This document shows positions 19,901 to 28,125 of a DNA stretch of 64,000 nucleotides, one piece after another. Source of the DNA: Gammaproteobacteria bacterium. Lineage in GTDB: Bacteria > Pseudomonadota > Gammaproteobacteria > Pseudomonadales > Azotimanducaceae. A model generated the notes under the pieces. The model was not told the DNA's origin. It saw only the letters and a program-made list of their open reading frames with translations, and made no database searches. The number at the start of each line of letters is the position of its first letter. Positions within the stretch are counted from its first letter, which is position 1. Position numbers and translations under genes: made by a program. The stretch is taken from assembly GCA_009843635.1 (NCBI GenBank), contig VYDB01000010.1:20820-84819 (forward strand), given 5' to 3'.

Positions 19901-21285
19901 TCACGTGCCGCGCGGTCATCCTCGCCCCGCACAATCCGTTCAACGATGTCAGCAAGAATCCTCTTTCGCTCCGGCAAGGGCAGTCGCGCCGGATCGCCTT
20001 CCTCGACGGCAACTTCGGGAAGAATGTCCAGAGCTCTTGATCGAACCCCCTCGTCTTCGAGGATCAGCCACGGGAGAACAACTCGCAAGCGAGGGGAGAC
20101 AATCTGCTCACCGTATTTCTCCCGGAAGAAAAGCGATTCCACTGCGTGTCGAGAATGGCCCACTTCGAGCAGGTCGCGGAACCACTCCGCAGCCAGCAGC
20201 TCGCGCAGATCGCGATGGCGGAACCGCACTGCGCCGTAGATCACATCGTCAAACACGCCCTTCTCTAGAAGGGTTTGCACTTCGTCCGGACTCCATTGAG
20301 CAAGAACCGCTTCTGCATCGACACCAGTCCGGTGCTCTACGCTGTCGGGAACCCGGATGCCGGCCTTGCCGGTGAGAACGACTGCGGCGGCCAGCGCTCT
20401 CGCGCCCTCAAGCGCCTTGCTCAGATTCAACTGCCCTCGACCAGCTCGGTCCGGATTAATCTCCTTGAGCCTGCTCACGATGTTGTGGCGCAGCAACTCA
20501 CTACGACCCCCAAGCGTCTGGTCGGTGGTCCATTTGTCCAGAATCCCCTCTAAGTCGAAAGGGCGACCAGCCAAAGCCATCAGATTGGATCGCAAAAGAG
20601 CTTGAATCAGGGAATCGATGTCCGGTGCCGAACGATGGGCAGCAAACAGCCGAACGTCGTCTTCTCCAAGTGGTTGAAGGAAGAAGATCTTTAACCCGTC
20701 CTCGGCTGGTTCAGCTGAACTCATGGCCCCGGCTTCCTTGCCCGGGCGCTCCTTTTGTGGCTCGGCAGAAGGCAGATACTGCTGAATCAAGTCGCGGTCG
20801 GACTTGGGGCGCCAGGCGTAGGGGCGGCTGGAGATGCAGACATGGGCGCGCTGTTGCGCTGGTTTGATCTTTGCCGAAAAGCGACGTATTGCCTTCTCAA
20901 AGGCCCTCGGACTATCAAGCCGGGCTTCATCGACTGAATCCAGGTAGAACCAAGCGTCGGCTTGGGAGCCGAGCCACTGCTGGAACGATTCGGCACTCCC
21001 AACCTCGAACGCTTGCTCAAAGAAGTTGTCAATGTCCTCAATGCGGATGAAAAAAGCGTAGCGGCTCTCTCCCTCCAGATGTTTCGCTCTAGCACGCATT
21101 TCGAACGTCTTGCCAGCCCCCGCTTCAGCCAGGATGACCGAACGATGCCTCTTGTCGATTTCCCCCCAGGTCACATGGTTGCTAAACCCCAGAAATGCCC
21201 GAATGTCCGACTCGTCGGAGTCGCTCTCTGATCGGGGGACGGCAGAGAATTGACGGGTAAGTGGTACGGGATCGCCGATAGGCAT
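16960..21285 (-). CDS. Large STAND-like NTPase with C-terminal PD-(D/E)XK nuclease domain, candidate defence protein
   Basis: A 1441-residue protein. ATG 21285 is chosen because AAAGGAG sits just upstream; a GTG six codons earlier is less likely. Walker A is EAGAGKTFE (K59), Walker B is WFYLDSVDEA (D116, D119, E120), and a sensor-like CISSRPYAW lies near 155. This is the P-loop layout of NACHT/STAND ATPases. A winged-helix-like RHRDLRELLAAEWF segment follows, then about 900 residues of helical repeats and a charged coiled coil. The end carries RVDIWLQNP (D1324), PVELKLLDKG (E1339, K1341) and RLRNQLLGDYL, a PD-(D/E)XK nuclease core. By analogy with Avs and bNACHT proteins it may sense a phage product and then cut DNA. 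I do not recognise the exact family. It converges on hsdR with a 23-bp gap. Confidence 0.75.
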   Translation of the reverse strand: MPIGDPVPLTRQFSAVPRSESDSDESDIRAFLGFSNHVTWGEIDKRHRSVILAEAGAGKTFEMRARAKHLEGESRYAFFIRIEDIDNFFEQAFEVGSAESFQQWLGSQADAWFYLDSVDEARLDSPRAFEKAIRRFSAKIKPAQQRAHVCISSRPYAWRPKSDRDLIQQYLPSAEPQKERPGKEAGAMSSAEPAEDGLKIFFLQPLGEDDVRLFAAHRSAPDIDSLIQALLRSNLMALAGRPFDLEGILDKWTTDQTLGGRSELLRHNIVSRLKEINPDRAGRGQLNLSKALEGARALAAAVVLTGKAGIRVPDSVEHRTGVDAEAVLAQWSPDEVQTLLEKGVFDDVIYGAVRFRHRDLRELLAAEWFRDLLEVGHSRHAVESLFFREKYGEQIVSPRLRVVLPWLILEDEGVRSRALDILPEVAVEEGDPARLPLPERKRILADIVERIVRGEDDRAARDNSAIARIALPDLTDQALALIHQYSANDDAIFFLGRLVWQGEMSNCLAPLLVVAADPARNVYARIAAARAVMTCGTDAQTSSIWNDIHAGAKEIPRRLLAELVASASPNSDTVATLLASLDKLPPYNRFEPSGLTEALHGFVDRLPLPAVTIASHPLTMLVEGLHTILRRPPFIERLECRVSQEFAWLLGPAIHAVERLVSAQVEAAMQAPSVTIMLNSPAVRYWHDVGIDDYKDGLGDLVPAWPELNDALFWRSVATERVRRVKEGKNLTDAMPVQWLDHYWSFGTGSFSRVVDWVQTRELVDDRLVALSLAFGVYTHAGKPTQWLDGLRASVEGEAVLEARLDEYLNPTVSEEVREWEEKQAERQRKQELQRLKDEQARSDSIARLKADPELVRNPPGLALGQFSDIQCWLLGQVEGDELRTDRVRGAAWRSLIDEFGHDVADAYRDAAMTHWRHCKPGLPSEGADITRMPYSWTFGLAGLQIEANEVDGFPAHLDDSEMRLALRYIIYELNGFPSWLEAMYNAQPQLVLEFIQTELFWELANTKSEQPMHYILQDLAVYAPWLHAALVQPLLVWMRANDLPGSDALGHCLGILKGGEVNPRELASLAKAKVVEESSGKQLPHWYATWVDADPDAATPAVRDWLAKLDLEEGTYAAQRFVTALMGGGRTDSGPSLGKFRTARHLHTLYTLMHQHIRAEDDIDRAGGPVYTPELRDDAQDGRNALFRLLSEIPGKEAYVALSQLVRDHPDPSYRPWMAKQAYKRAELNGDLEAWTSEQVSEFGLNLTRTPATLRQLFDLTVDRVLDLKNWLERGNDSPYLTWQRVKDEPEMRNLITGWLNQNWRNSFTTAQEPELANSQRVDIWLQNPNVPSPIPVELKLLDKGWTGPKLCERLRNQLLGDYLREGTEGCGLMLLVWQGSKPRRRWLINGARVGVFDLAEALKDYWLSISDSFPNVADIKIVVIDLTRRANRSAQAAIG

Positions 21286-21519
21286 TGGTGGACTCCTTTG
21301 CACTTGCCATCAGCGGGCGTGCACCCCGTAATTGTACTTTTTGTGGGCGGCAAACACTCCGGTCAATTGGGGGGCTGGAACAATTCACCATGAACGGAAG
21401 CGGACCAAACAATGCCCAATCCCACTGAATTTTCCGGCTCGGGTTTTGTTGACGAGAGCATCCAACTGGTCGAAGATCGCCACTGAGTCGCACGGCGTGA
21501 GCCCTGCCCTCTTTCCGAG

Positions 21520-21543
21520 GCCCGCACGAAAGTGCGGGCTTTC
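21520..21543 (+). terminator. Hairpin terminator upstream of glyA
   Basis: A perfect 8-bp stem GCCCGCAC / GTGCGGGC closes a GAAA tetraloop and is followed by TTTCGTG on the plus strand. The stem and T-run are those of a weak rho-independent terminator. No recognised plus-strand gene ends just before it, so it may be the remnant of a lost gene or may shield glyA from upstream reading. Confidence 0.5.
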
Positions 21544-21626
21544 GTGTATCTGGGGGACCATTTGATCCACATCGCCTATCTTGACGAGTTCGGCCACGTC
21601 GGCCTTGTTTTCTTGAGTCATTCCAA

Positions 21627-21681
21627 CGCTTGCCGCCACCCCACTCAGCCGCCACAATTCCTAGTTCCTCCGTCAGGAGCG
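21627..21681. repeat. Direct repeat, copy A, before glyA
   Basis: A 55-bp stretch starting CGCTTGCCGCCACCCCACTC and ending near GTCAGGAGCG. It recurs, about four-fifths identical, after the glyA stop at 23067. The copies share CCGCCACAATTCC and the AGGAGCG end. Confidence 0.6.
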
Positions 21682-21769
21682 TTGCGCGGAGGCAAAAATC
21701 CTAGACGCCGGCACCCGCTCGGCGTTCTAATGCGCGCCACGAACATCCCCGATCCCAAGGTTTGCCATC

Positions 21770-23038
21770 ATGCCCTCTTACGACGCCCTACAACGTCAGG
21801 ATCCTGCAGTCTTCGAAGCTGTCCGGGGTGAAATGCTGCGCCAGGCCGAGGGCGTCGAACTCATTCCGTCGGAGAACTACATTTCCGCCGCGGTCATGGA
21901 AACCATGGCTTCGGTGTTCAACAACAAGTACTCGGAAGGCTATCCCGGGCGGCGCTACTACGGCGGTCAGCAATTCACCGACCAAGTTGAAGCCTTGGCC
22001 ATCGAGCGTGCGAAGGCGCTGTTCGGCGCCGGACATGCCAACGTCCAGCCGCATGCCGGAGCTCCCGCCAATGTCGCCACCTACTTCGCGCTGCTCGAAC
22101 CGGGCGATACTGTCCTGGGGATGGACCTGAGCCACGGCGGGCACCTTACCCACGGGCACCCGGTCACCTACATCACGAAGATCTACAACTTCGTGCGCTA
22201 CAAGATGAAAGACATCGAGACCGGCGAGATCGACTACGACGAGATGCGCGAGGTGGCGCTGCGGGAAAAACCGAAAATCCTGCTGGCCGGTTTTTCCGCT
22301 TATCCGCGTGAAATCGACTACGCCCGCATGAAAGCCATCGCCGAGGAAGTCGGCGCCTACGCGGTGGCCGACATGGCACACATCGCCGGCCTGATTGCCG
22401 GCAGGGCCATCCGCAATCCGTTCGATGACGGCTTTGATGTGATTCTGACCACCACGCACAAGACCCTGCGCGGCCCCCGTGGGGGCATGATTCTCAGCCG
22501 CGAGGCGGGGCTCGGCAAGCGCATCGACAAATCGGTTTTTCCCGGGTTCCAGGGCGGTCCCATCATGCAGATGATCGCCGCCAAGGCGGTGGCCTTCGGC
22601 GAAGCGCTAAAGCCGGAATTCGCCGACTACGCGCAGCAGATCGTACGCAACGCCCGGCACATGGCGGAGAAGTTCATGCAGTCCGGCACGCGCCTGATCA
22701 CCAACGGCACCGACAACCATCTGCTGATGATCGACTGCGTGCAATCCTGGGATCTGACCGGCGGACAAGCCGAGGAACTGTTTGACCGGGTCGGCATCAC
22801 CCTGAACAAGAACGTTATCGCCGACGATCCACGCAAGCCCCTCGATCCTTCCGGAATTCGGCTGGGGACCCCGGCGGTGACCACCCGCGGCATGGGGGAA
22901 GCGGAAATGGACACATTGGTGGATTTCATGCTGCGGGCGGTCGCCGAGCGCGGCGACGAAGCCGCACTCGATGCCCTGCACGAGGAGGTCAAAACCTTCT
23001 GCCGCCAGTATCCGGTGCCCGGAATCGATGCCCTTTGA
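21770..23038 (+). CDS. glyA: Serine hydroxymethyltransferase
   Basis: A 422-residue PLP enzyme that converts serine and tetrahydrofolate to glycine and 5,10-methylene-THF, the main one-carbon source. Typical segments are SENYIS, YPGRRYYGGQQFTD, DMAHIAGLIAG and TTTHKTLRGPRGG, where K231 would form the PLP Schiff base. Length matches the bacterial family, and ATG 21770 gives the standard N-terminus. It stands alone, flanked by a direct repeat of 55 bp on each side (21627 and 23067), which may mean that the gene moved or that the intergenic sequence was copied. In many proteobacteria nrdR or ribD follows glyA; here an enoyl-CoA hydratase does. Confidence 0.97.
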   Translation: MPSYDALQRQDPAVFEAVRGEMLRQAEGVELIPSENYISAAVMETMASVFNNKYSEGYPGRRYYGGQQFTDQVEALAIERAKALFGAGHANVQPHAGAPANVATYFALLEPGDTVLGMDLSHGGHLTHGHPVTYITKIYNFVRYKMKDIETGEIDYDEMREVALREKPKILLAGFSAYPREIDYARMKAIAEEVGAYAVADMAHIAGLIAGRAIRNPFDDGFDVILTTTHKTLRGPRGGMILSREAGLGKRIDKSVFPGFQGGPIMQMIAAKAVAFGEALKPEFADYAQQIVRNARHMAEKFMQSGTRLITNGTDNHLLMIDCVQSWDLTGGQAEELFDRVGITLNKNVIADDPRKPLDPSGIRLGTPAVTTRGMGEAEMDTLVDFMLRAVAERGDEAALDALHEEVKTFCRQYPVPGIDAL

Positions 23039-23066
23039 GGCGCGATGACACCATGCCCAGAATCCG

Positions 23067-23122
23067 CGCTTGCCGCCAGCCCCACTGAACCGCCACAATT
23101 CCAAGCTCCCTCACTAGGAGCG
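23067..23122. repeat. Direct repeat, copy B, after glyA
   Basis: Matches copy A at 21627 with about ten differences and a 1-bp length change. It begins 28 bp after the glyA stop and ends just before the GTG of the next gene, so its AGGAGCG end could act as a distant ribosome site. Confidence 0.6.
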
Positions 23123-23129
23123 CCGCAGG

Positions 23130-24005
23130 GTGGCCGCAGACGAGACCCTCTACGAAGAAGCCGATGGCATCGCCATCATCGCCATCAACCGTCCGGATAA
23201 GAAGAACACGCTGACCAACAGCGTCATCCAGGGCATCGAGGACGGCATCGACCGGGCCAGCCGGGCCAAGGACGTGGCCGCCGTGGTGCTGCGCGGCATC
23301 GGCGACACGCTGACCGCGGGCTACGACCTCACCGCCAACCGCAGCGACTGGGAGACGCCCTACGGGGCGCCGGACATCGAGGCCCGGGACGGCGCTTGGG
23401 ATCCGGTGCGCGACCTGCATTTCATGGGCGAGAACGTGCGCCGCTTCATGCGCATCTGGCACTGCCCGAAGCCGGTGCTGGGCGAGATCAAGGGCTGGGC
23501 CATCGGCGGGGCCACGGACCTGATCCTCTGCTGCGACCAACTCTACATGGCCAGCGACGCCCACATCGGCTATGCACCCAGCCGCATCTACGGCACCCCG
23601 ACGACCATGCTCTGGGTGTACCGCCTGAAGCTGGAGCACGCCAAGCAGTTCCTGCTCACCGGACGGGCCATCGACGCCGCCACCGCCTACCGAATCGGCT
23701 TGGTGTCGCACGTGGTCGATCCCCAAGAACTGTCGGAATTCGTGGAGTCCGAGGCGCGCCTGTATCGCAACATCCCCGCCAATCAGCTCGCGCTCAACAA
23801 GCTGCTCATCAACCAAGCCTATGAAAACATGGGCCTGCGCACGACCCAGCTGCTCGGCACCCTGTTCGACGGCATGACGCGCCACACGGAGGAAGCCTAT
23901 CGCTGGGTGGAGGACTTCGCGGACAAGGGCTTCCGGCAAACCATCCGCGACCGGGACCGCCCTTGGGAGGACTACGGAGAGAAACCAAAGCAGGATGAGG
24001 GCTGA
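23130..24005 (+). CDS. Enoyl-CoA hydratase/isomerase family protein
   Basis: A 291-residue crotonase-fold protein starting at GTG 23130. The N-terminal segment IAIIAINRPDKKNTLTNSVIQGIEDGI is typical, the oxyanion-hole region is LRGIGDTLTAGYDL, and the second is IKGWAIGGATDLILCCDQLYMA. The usual catalytic Glu pair is not evident: the second canonical position reads YAPSRIYGTP. The reaction could therefore be something other than simple hydration. Crotonases act on CoA thioesters in the cytosol. It is followed at 43 bp by a medium-chain reductase, and a CaiB-type CoA transferase converges from the other side. The three may serve one acyl-CoA route, but the substrate is unknown. Confidence 0.88.
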   Translation: MAADETLYEEADGIAIIAINRPDKKNTLTNSVIQGIEDGIDRASRAKDVAAVVLRGIGDTLTAGYDLTANRSDWETPYGAPDIEARDGAWDPVRDLHFMGENVRRFMRIWHCPKPVLGEIKGWAIGGATDLILCCDQLYMASDAHIGYAPSRIYGTPTTMLWVYRLKLEHAKQFLLTGRAIDAATAYRIGLVSHVVDPQELSEFVESEARLYRNIPANQLALNKLLINQAYENMGLRTTQLLGTLFDGMTRHTEEAYRWVEDFADKGFRQTIRDRDRPWEDYGEKPKQDEG

Positions 24006-24048
24006 GGGTGAGGTATAGTCGCCGCCTTCGCAAAATCAGGATCACGCC

Positions 24049-25068
24049 ATGAACACCAATCGCCAGTGGATTCTCGCCAAGCGCCCCTTCGGCATGGTCG
24101 GCCCCGACAACTTCGAGTATCGGGAGACGCCGATTCCCACGCCCGGTGACGGAGAGGTGCTGGTGCGCAATCTCTACCTGTCTTTCGACCCCACCCAGCG
24201 GGGCTGGATGGAGGACCGGGAAAGCTACATGCCGCCGGTGCAGTTGGACGAGCCGATGCGGGCCGGATCGGTCGGCCAGGTGGCGGAGTCCAACCATCCC
24301 GATTTCAACACCGGGGAACTGGTGCAGACCCTGGGCAATTGGCAGGACTTCGCGGTCGTGAAGCCCGCCCAGGGGCTGCCGGGGCTCACCAAGCTGCCGC
24401 CCGGCGTCGACCCCGAGCTGATGCTCTCCGTGCTGGGCACCACGGGCCTCACGGCATATTGGGGATTGCTGGATCTCGGCAAACCCCAGAGCGGCGAAAC
24501 CGTGCTGGTGTCCGGGGCCGCGGGCGCCACCGGTTCGGTGGCAGGGCAGATCGCCCGCATCAAGGGCTGCCGGGTGGTGGGCATCGCCGGCGGGCCGGAC
24601 AAATGCGCTTGGCTCACCGACGAGGCCCGCTTCGACGGCGCCATCGACTACAAGAGCGAGGACGTGGACGCCCGCATCGGCGAACTCTGCCCCAATCGCG
24701 TGGACGTATTCTTCGACAACGTGGGCGGCGGCATTCTCGAAGCGGCGCTCAACCACATCAACATGCGCGCCCGAGTGGTGCTCTGCGGCGGCATTTCAAG
24801 CTACAACGCCACCGAACCCGTGCCCGGCCCCGCCAACCTGATGAACCTGGTGATCAATCGCGCCCGCATGGAGGGCTTCATCATCATCGACTACTTCGAC
24901 CGCATGGCCCAGGCGGCCAACGACCTGATGGGCTGGATTCAATCCGGTGAGTTGGTCTATCAGAACGACATCCAGGAGGGCTTCGAGAACATCCCGCAAA
25001 CCCTGACTAGGCTGTTCACCGGCCAGAATCGCGGCAAGCAAATGCTGAAAATCGCCGACCCGGCCTGA
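24049..25068 (+). CDS. NADP-dependent oxidoreductase (leukotriene B4 dehydrogenase / prostaglandin reductase-like)
   Basis: A 339-residue zinc-free medium-chain dehydrogenase/reductase. LSFDPTQRGWMEDRESYMPP is the signature N-terminal stretch of the YncB/PTGR group, and VLVSGAAGATGSVAGQIARIKG is the nucleotide-binding loop. LNHINMRARVVLCGGISSYN also matches. These enzymes reduce the double bond of alpha,beta-unsaturated ketones or aldehydes with NADPH in the cytosol. No zinc-binding cysteines are present. The gene follows the crotonase-fold gene at 43 bp and is probably co-transcribed, which suggests a role in reducing enoyl intermediates or detoxification. ATG 24049 gives the usual N-terminus. 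Confidence 0.92.
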   Translation: MNTNRQWILAKRPFGMVGPDNFEYRETPIPTPGDGEVLVRNLYLSFDPTQRGWMEDRESYMPPVQLDEPMRAGSVGQVAESNHPDFNTGELVQTLGNWQDFAVVKPAQGLPGLTKLPPGVDPELMLSVLGTTGLTAYWGLLDLGKPQSGETVLVSGAAGATGSVAGQIARIKGCRVVGIAGGPDKCAWLTDEARFDGAIDYKSEDVDARIGELCPNRVDVFFDNVGGGILEAALNHINMRARVVLCGGISSYNATEPVPGPANLMNLVINRARMEGFIIIDYFDRMAQAANDLMGWIQSGELVYQNDIQEGFENIPQTLTRLFTGQNRGKQMLKIADPA

Positions 25069-25116
25069 GCGGGGCGGAGGTCGTTTCCTGTGCGTCAGAA
25101 GCACATGGGCTGCAAG

Positions 25117-26325
25117 CTATCCGCGGTTTCCGGTAGCTGCGGCGATTTCGTCCGGTGTCAGCCCAAGGCTGGCCAGCACCTGCTCGTTGTGCTCGCCGAG
25201 CCGCGCCGCTCTCGTGCGGACCCGTGCGGGGGTGCGGGAGAACTTTAGCGGCGGCGAGGTCAACGGAACGCTTCTGCCATCGGCGAGTTCGGTTTCGGTC
25301 AGCATTGACCGGGAGGCGACGTGCTCCTCCTTCGCCAATTCGGCGTAGGTGTTGATGCGGGTGGCGGGCAGGCCCAATTCGCCGAACTCCGCCACCACTT
25401 CCGCCGTCGTTCGCGCGGCGCAGTAATCGGCCAACAACCCGTCCACCTCATCGCGCCGTTGCAGCCGGTCCAGGGTGGTGAGCGCCGCAAGATCGGGGCG
25501 GCCGAGCCGCTCGGCCAGCCGCCGCCAATGGGAGTCGAGCAGCACACCCGCATACACGCGCCCGTCGCTGCAGGCGTAACTGTTTGACGGCGCGGCCAGA
25601 TTGAACTGGTTGCCCCACCGCTCGAGGGGCACGCCAAGGGCGCCAGCGGTCGGGTTGCCATTGCTTTGGAACATCAGGCAATCCACCAGCGCCACGTCCA
25701 CATGCTGCCCTTCGCCGGTTTGGTCGCGATGGCGCAGCGCCGCCATGGCACCGAGGGCGCCGTGCAGCCCGGCCACGTCGTCGCCGAGCCAGGTGGGCGC
25801 CTTGGTCGGCTCGCCCTCCGGCTCGCCGTTCAACGATGCCCACCCGCAATAGGCTTGGGCGAGGGGGTCGTAGCCGGCCCGCGCCGACAGGGTGCCGAAC
25901 TGGCCGAACCCAGAAATCGACACGTAGATGAGGTCCGCCTTGGCCTTGGTGAGGTCTTCGTAGCCGAGCCCCCAGTCCGAGAGCACGCCGGGGCGAAAGT
26001 TCTCGATGAATATGTCGGCGGTGGCGATCAGCTTGAGGAGGGCCTCCCGCCCCGCCGGTTGGCGCAGGTCCAAGGTCAGGTTGCGCTTGTTGCGGTTAAC
26101 GGTCTCGTGGGCCACCGTGAGGCCGGAGCCCGGCACCAATGGCGGCATGCGCCGGGCCACCTCCCCACCGGGCAGCTCCACCTTCACCGCGTCAGCGCCC
26201 AAGTCGGCCAGAACGCAGGCTGCCATGGGGCCGGCCCAAGTGGTGGTGGCCTCGACCACCTTGACCCCGTGCAGGGGTCCGTCGAGGTCGCTGCGGGCAT
26301 TGGCAAAAAAGTCGTTGCTGTTCAT
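25117..26325 (-). CDS. CaiB/BaiF family (class III) CoA transferase
   Basis: A 402-residue class III CoA transferase that moves CoA between acyl thioesters and free acids. Characteristic segments are GVKVVEATTTWAGPMAACVLADLGADAVKVE at the N-terminus, RNKRNLTLDLRQPAGREALLKL, ENFRPGVLSDWGLGYEDL and YDPLAQAYCGW. The catalytic Asp of the family should be in the segment DVAGLHGALGA. GGAGG precedes ATG 26325. Acceptor specificity (carnitine, bile acid, formyl, succinyl and others) cannot be told. It lies 22 bp downstream of the quinone oxidoreductase gene on the same strand, so it may be read through from the tryptophan operon. Confidence 0.93.
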   Translation of the reverse strand: MNSNDFFANARSDLDGPLHGVKVVEATTTWAGPMAACVLADLGADAVKVELPGGEVARRMPPLVPGSGLTVAHETVNRNKRNLTLDLRQPAGREALLKLIATADIFIENFRPGVLSDWGLGYEDLTKAKADLIYVSISGFGQFGTLSARAGYDPLAQAYCGWASLNGEPEGEPTKAPTWLGDDVAGLHGALGAMAALRHRDQTGEGQHVDVALVDCLMFQSNGNPTAGALGVPLERWGNQFNLAAPSNSYACSDGRVYAGVLLDSHWRRLAERLGRPDLAALTTLDRLQRRDEVDGLLADYCAARTTAEVVAEFGELGLPATRINTYAELAKEEHVASRSMLTETELADGRSVPLTSPPLKFSRTPARVRTRAARLGEHNEQVLASLGLTPDEIAAATGNRG

Positions 26326-26347
26326 GCAGCCTCCGGAAAGTTCTAGT

Positions 26348-27316
26348 CTAGGGCGCGATGACGGTGGAGCCGGTGGTGGCGCGGGCTTCGAGGTTCCGAT
26401 GGGCCTGCACCAAGTCCGCCAACGGATAGCGCTGGTTGATGTGAATGGCCACTGCGTCGTCCATCATCAGGCGGAACAACTGGTCGGCCATGGCTTGCTG
26501 ATCCGCAGGCTTTGCCGCATAGGCCGCCAGCGAGGGTCGTGTGAAGAACAGGGAACCGCGCTGCATCAAGTCCTGTGGCTGAACCGCCGGGGCCAACCCC
26601 GACGCATTGCCGTAGTTGACGAACATCCCCAAGGGCGCCAATGAGTCGAGGCTCGCCTGGTAGGTGTCCTTGCCCACCGCGTCATAGACCACGTCGACGC
26701 CTAAGCCACCGGTGAGTTCCTTCACCCGCGCCACCACATCCTCCTCCCGATACAGGATCACATGGTCGGCGCCATTGCGCAGGGCAAGTTCCGCCTTCTC
26801 GACGCTGCCCGCGGTGCCGATGACGGTGGCACCGATGTGCCGCGCCCACTGGCTTAAGATAAGGCCCACCCCACCGGCTGCGGCATGCACCAAGGCGCTG
26901 TGTTCCGCACGCAGGGCGAAGGTTCGCGTGACCAAGTAGCAGGCGGTCAGCCCCTTGAGCAGACTGGCGGCGACCTGGTCGTCGGCCACCCCGGCGGGCA
27001 GCTTTACCAGTCGGCTGGCCGGCACTAGGCTCGCTTCGGCGTAGGCACCTAGGTTGCCGGCATAGGCCACCCGCTCGCCTGCGCTTAAGTCCGCATCCGC
27101 GCCGACGGCCTCCACCACGCCGGTGGCCTCGACGCCCAATCGGGTCGGCAGCGGCAGCGGATACAGGCCGCTGCGGTGATAGGTGTCGATGAAGTTCAGC
27201 CCGATGGCGGTGTGGCGAACGCGAACCTGACCGGGGGCGGGGTCGCCCAAGTCGTCCTGTTCCCACTGCATCACCTCCGGGCCGCCGGTTTGGTGCATTC
27301 GGTAAACGCCGGTCAT
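26348..27316 (-). CDS. Quinone oxidoreductase (zeta-crystallin-like, NADPH)
   Basis: A 322-residue medium-chain reductase of the Qor group. [42 protein letters not shown] is the usual start, and [31 protein letters not shown] is the NADPH loop. There are no zinc ligands. It would reduce quinones by one or two electrons in the cytosol. Its ATG overlaps the trpC stop as ATGA, so it is translationally coupled to the tryptophan genes. There is no known biosynthetic link, so this is probably operon extension rather than pathway membership. Confidence 0.93.
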   Translation of the reverse strand: MTGVYRMHQTGGPEVMQWEQDDLGDPAPGQVRVRHTAIGLNFIDTYHRSGLYPLPLPTRLGVEATGVVEAVGADADLSAGERVAYAGNLGAYAEASLVPASRLVKLPAGVADDQVAASLLKGLTACYLVTRTFALRAEHSALVHAAAGGVGLILSQWARHIGATVIGTAGSVEKAELALRNGADHVILYREEDVVARVKELTGGLGVDVVYDAVGKDTYQASLDSLAPLGMFVNYGNASGLAPAVQPQDLMQRGSLFFTRPSLAAYAAKPADQQAMADQLFRLMMDDAVAIHINQRYPLADLVQAHRNLEARATTGSTVIAP

Positions 27317-28125
27317 CTGTTGCTCCCTTGAACGCTCGAAAGGTCAAACAATACGCCAAGTGCGGCGCCGGGATCATCGGCCCGCATGAACGCCTCGCCA
27401 ACCAGAAAGGCGTCCACCCCCCGTCGCCGCATCAGCCGCACTTGGCCGGGCTCATGGAAGCCGCTTTCGGTCACCACCCGGACGCCATCCGGAATCTGCC
27501 CCAGCAGGTCCAAGGTGGTCTCCAAGCGCGTCTCGAAGGTCTTGAGGTTGCGGTTGTTGACGCCCACGAGCCGTGGATTCAGCTTGAGCGCCGTTTCGAG
27601 CTCTCCGGCGTCATGCACTTCGATCAAAGCATCGAGGCCCAAGGCCATGGCCTGTTCGTGAAGCGCCTCGAGTTGCCCGGCATCGAGCGCGCTGACGATC
27701 AGCAGCACGCAGTCCGCGCCGAGCGCCCTGGACTCCAGGATTTGATAATCATCGATCATGAAGTCCTTGCGCAGCACGGGGAGGGCGGTGGCTTGGCGGG
27801 CGGTTTGCAAGTGCTGGTCCGTGCCTTGGAAGAAGGCCTCGTCGGTCAGCACCGACAGGCAGGCAGCGCCCGCCGCCTCGTATTGCGGCGCGATGGCGGC
27901 CGGGTCGTAGCCAGCCCGGATCAGGCCCTTGCTTGGCGACGCCTTCTTGAGCTCCGCGATCACCGCCGGCTGGCCGGCAGCGATCTTGCGGTCGAGGGCC
28001 TCGGCGAAGCCTCGCGGCGCGGATTGCCGATCGGCCTCGGCCTGAAGTTCCGCAACGCCCCGCTGCCGCCGGCGTTCGGCAACCTCATCGCGCTTATGGG
28101 CGATGATTCGGTCGAGAATGGTCAT
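27313..28125 (-). CDS. trpC: Indole-3-glycerol phosphate synthase
   Basis: A 270-residue TIM-barrel enzyme that closes the indole ring from carboxyphenylaminodeoxyribulose phosphate. [35 protein letters not shown] (with the catalytic Lys), [37 protein letters not shown] and [12 protein letters not shown] are all family landmarks. It is not fused to trpF, as is usual in gammaproteobacteria other than enterics. It overlaps trpD by 4 bp at its start and the quinone reductase by 4 bp at its end. Confidence 0.97.
   Translation of the reverse strand: MTILDRIIAHKRDEVAERRRQRGVAELQAEADRQSAPRGFAEALDRKIAAGQPAVIAELKKASPSKGLIRAGYDPAAIAPQYEAAGAACLSVLTDEAFFQGTDQHLQTARQATALPVLRKDFMIDDYQILESRALGADCVLLIVSALDAGQLEALHEQAMALGLDALIEVHDAGELETALKLNPRLVGVNNRNLKTFETRLETTLDLLGQIPDGVRVVTESGFHEPGQVRLMRRRGVDAFLVGEAFMRADDPGAALGVLFDLSSVQGSNR

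Larger units (their letters stand above)
21286..21769. other. Intergenic region between the STAND gene and glyA
   Basis: These 484 bp hold no convincing gene. A 24-codon frame from ATG 21412 is open but unsupported. The left half must carry the minus-strand promoter of the large NTPase gene; a TACAAT box is readable on that strand near 21335, without a good -35 at the right distance. The right half has a terminator-like hairpin (21520-21539) and one arm of a direct repeat that recurs after glyA. The glyA promoter should lie between 21680 and 21769 but no consensus boxes are clear. Confidence 0.5.

Noticed and set aside
21412..21486. 24-codon frame before the hairpin at 21520
   Set aside because: No ribosome site or similarity; too short to support.
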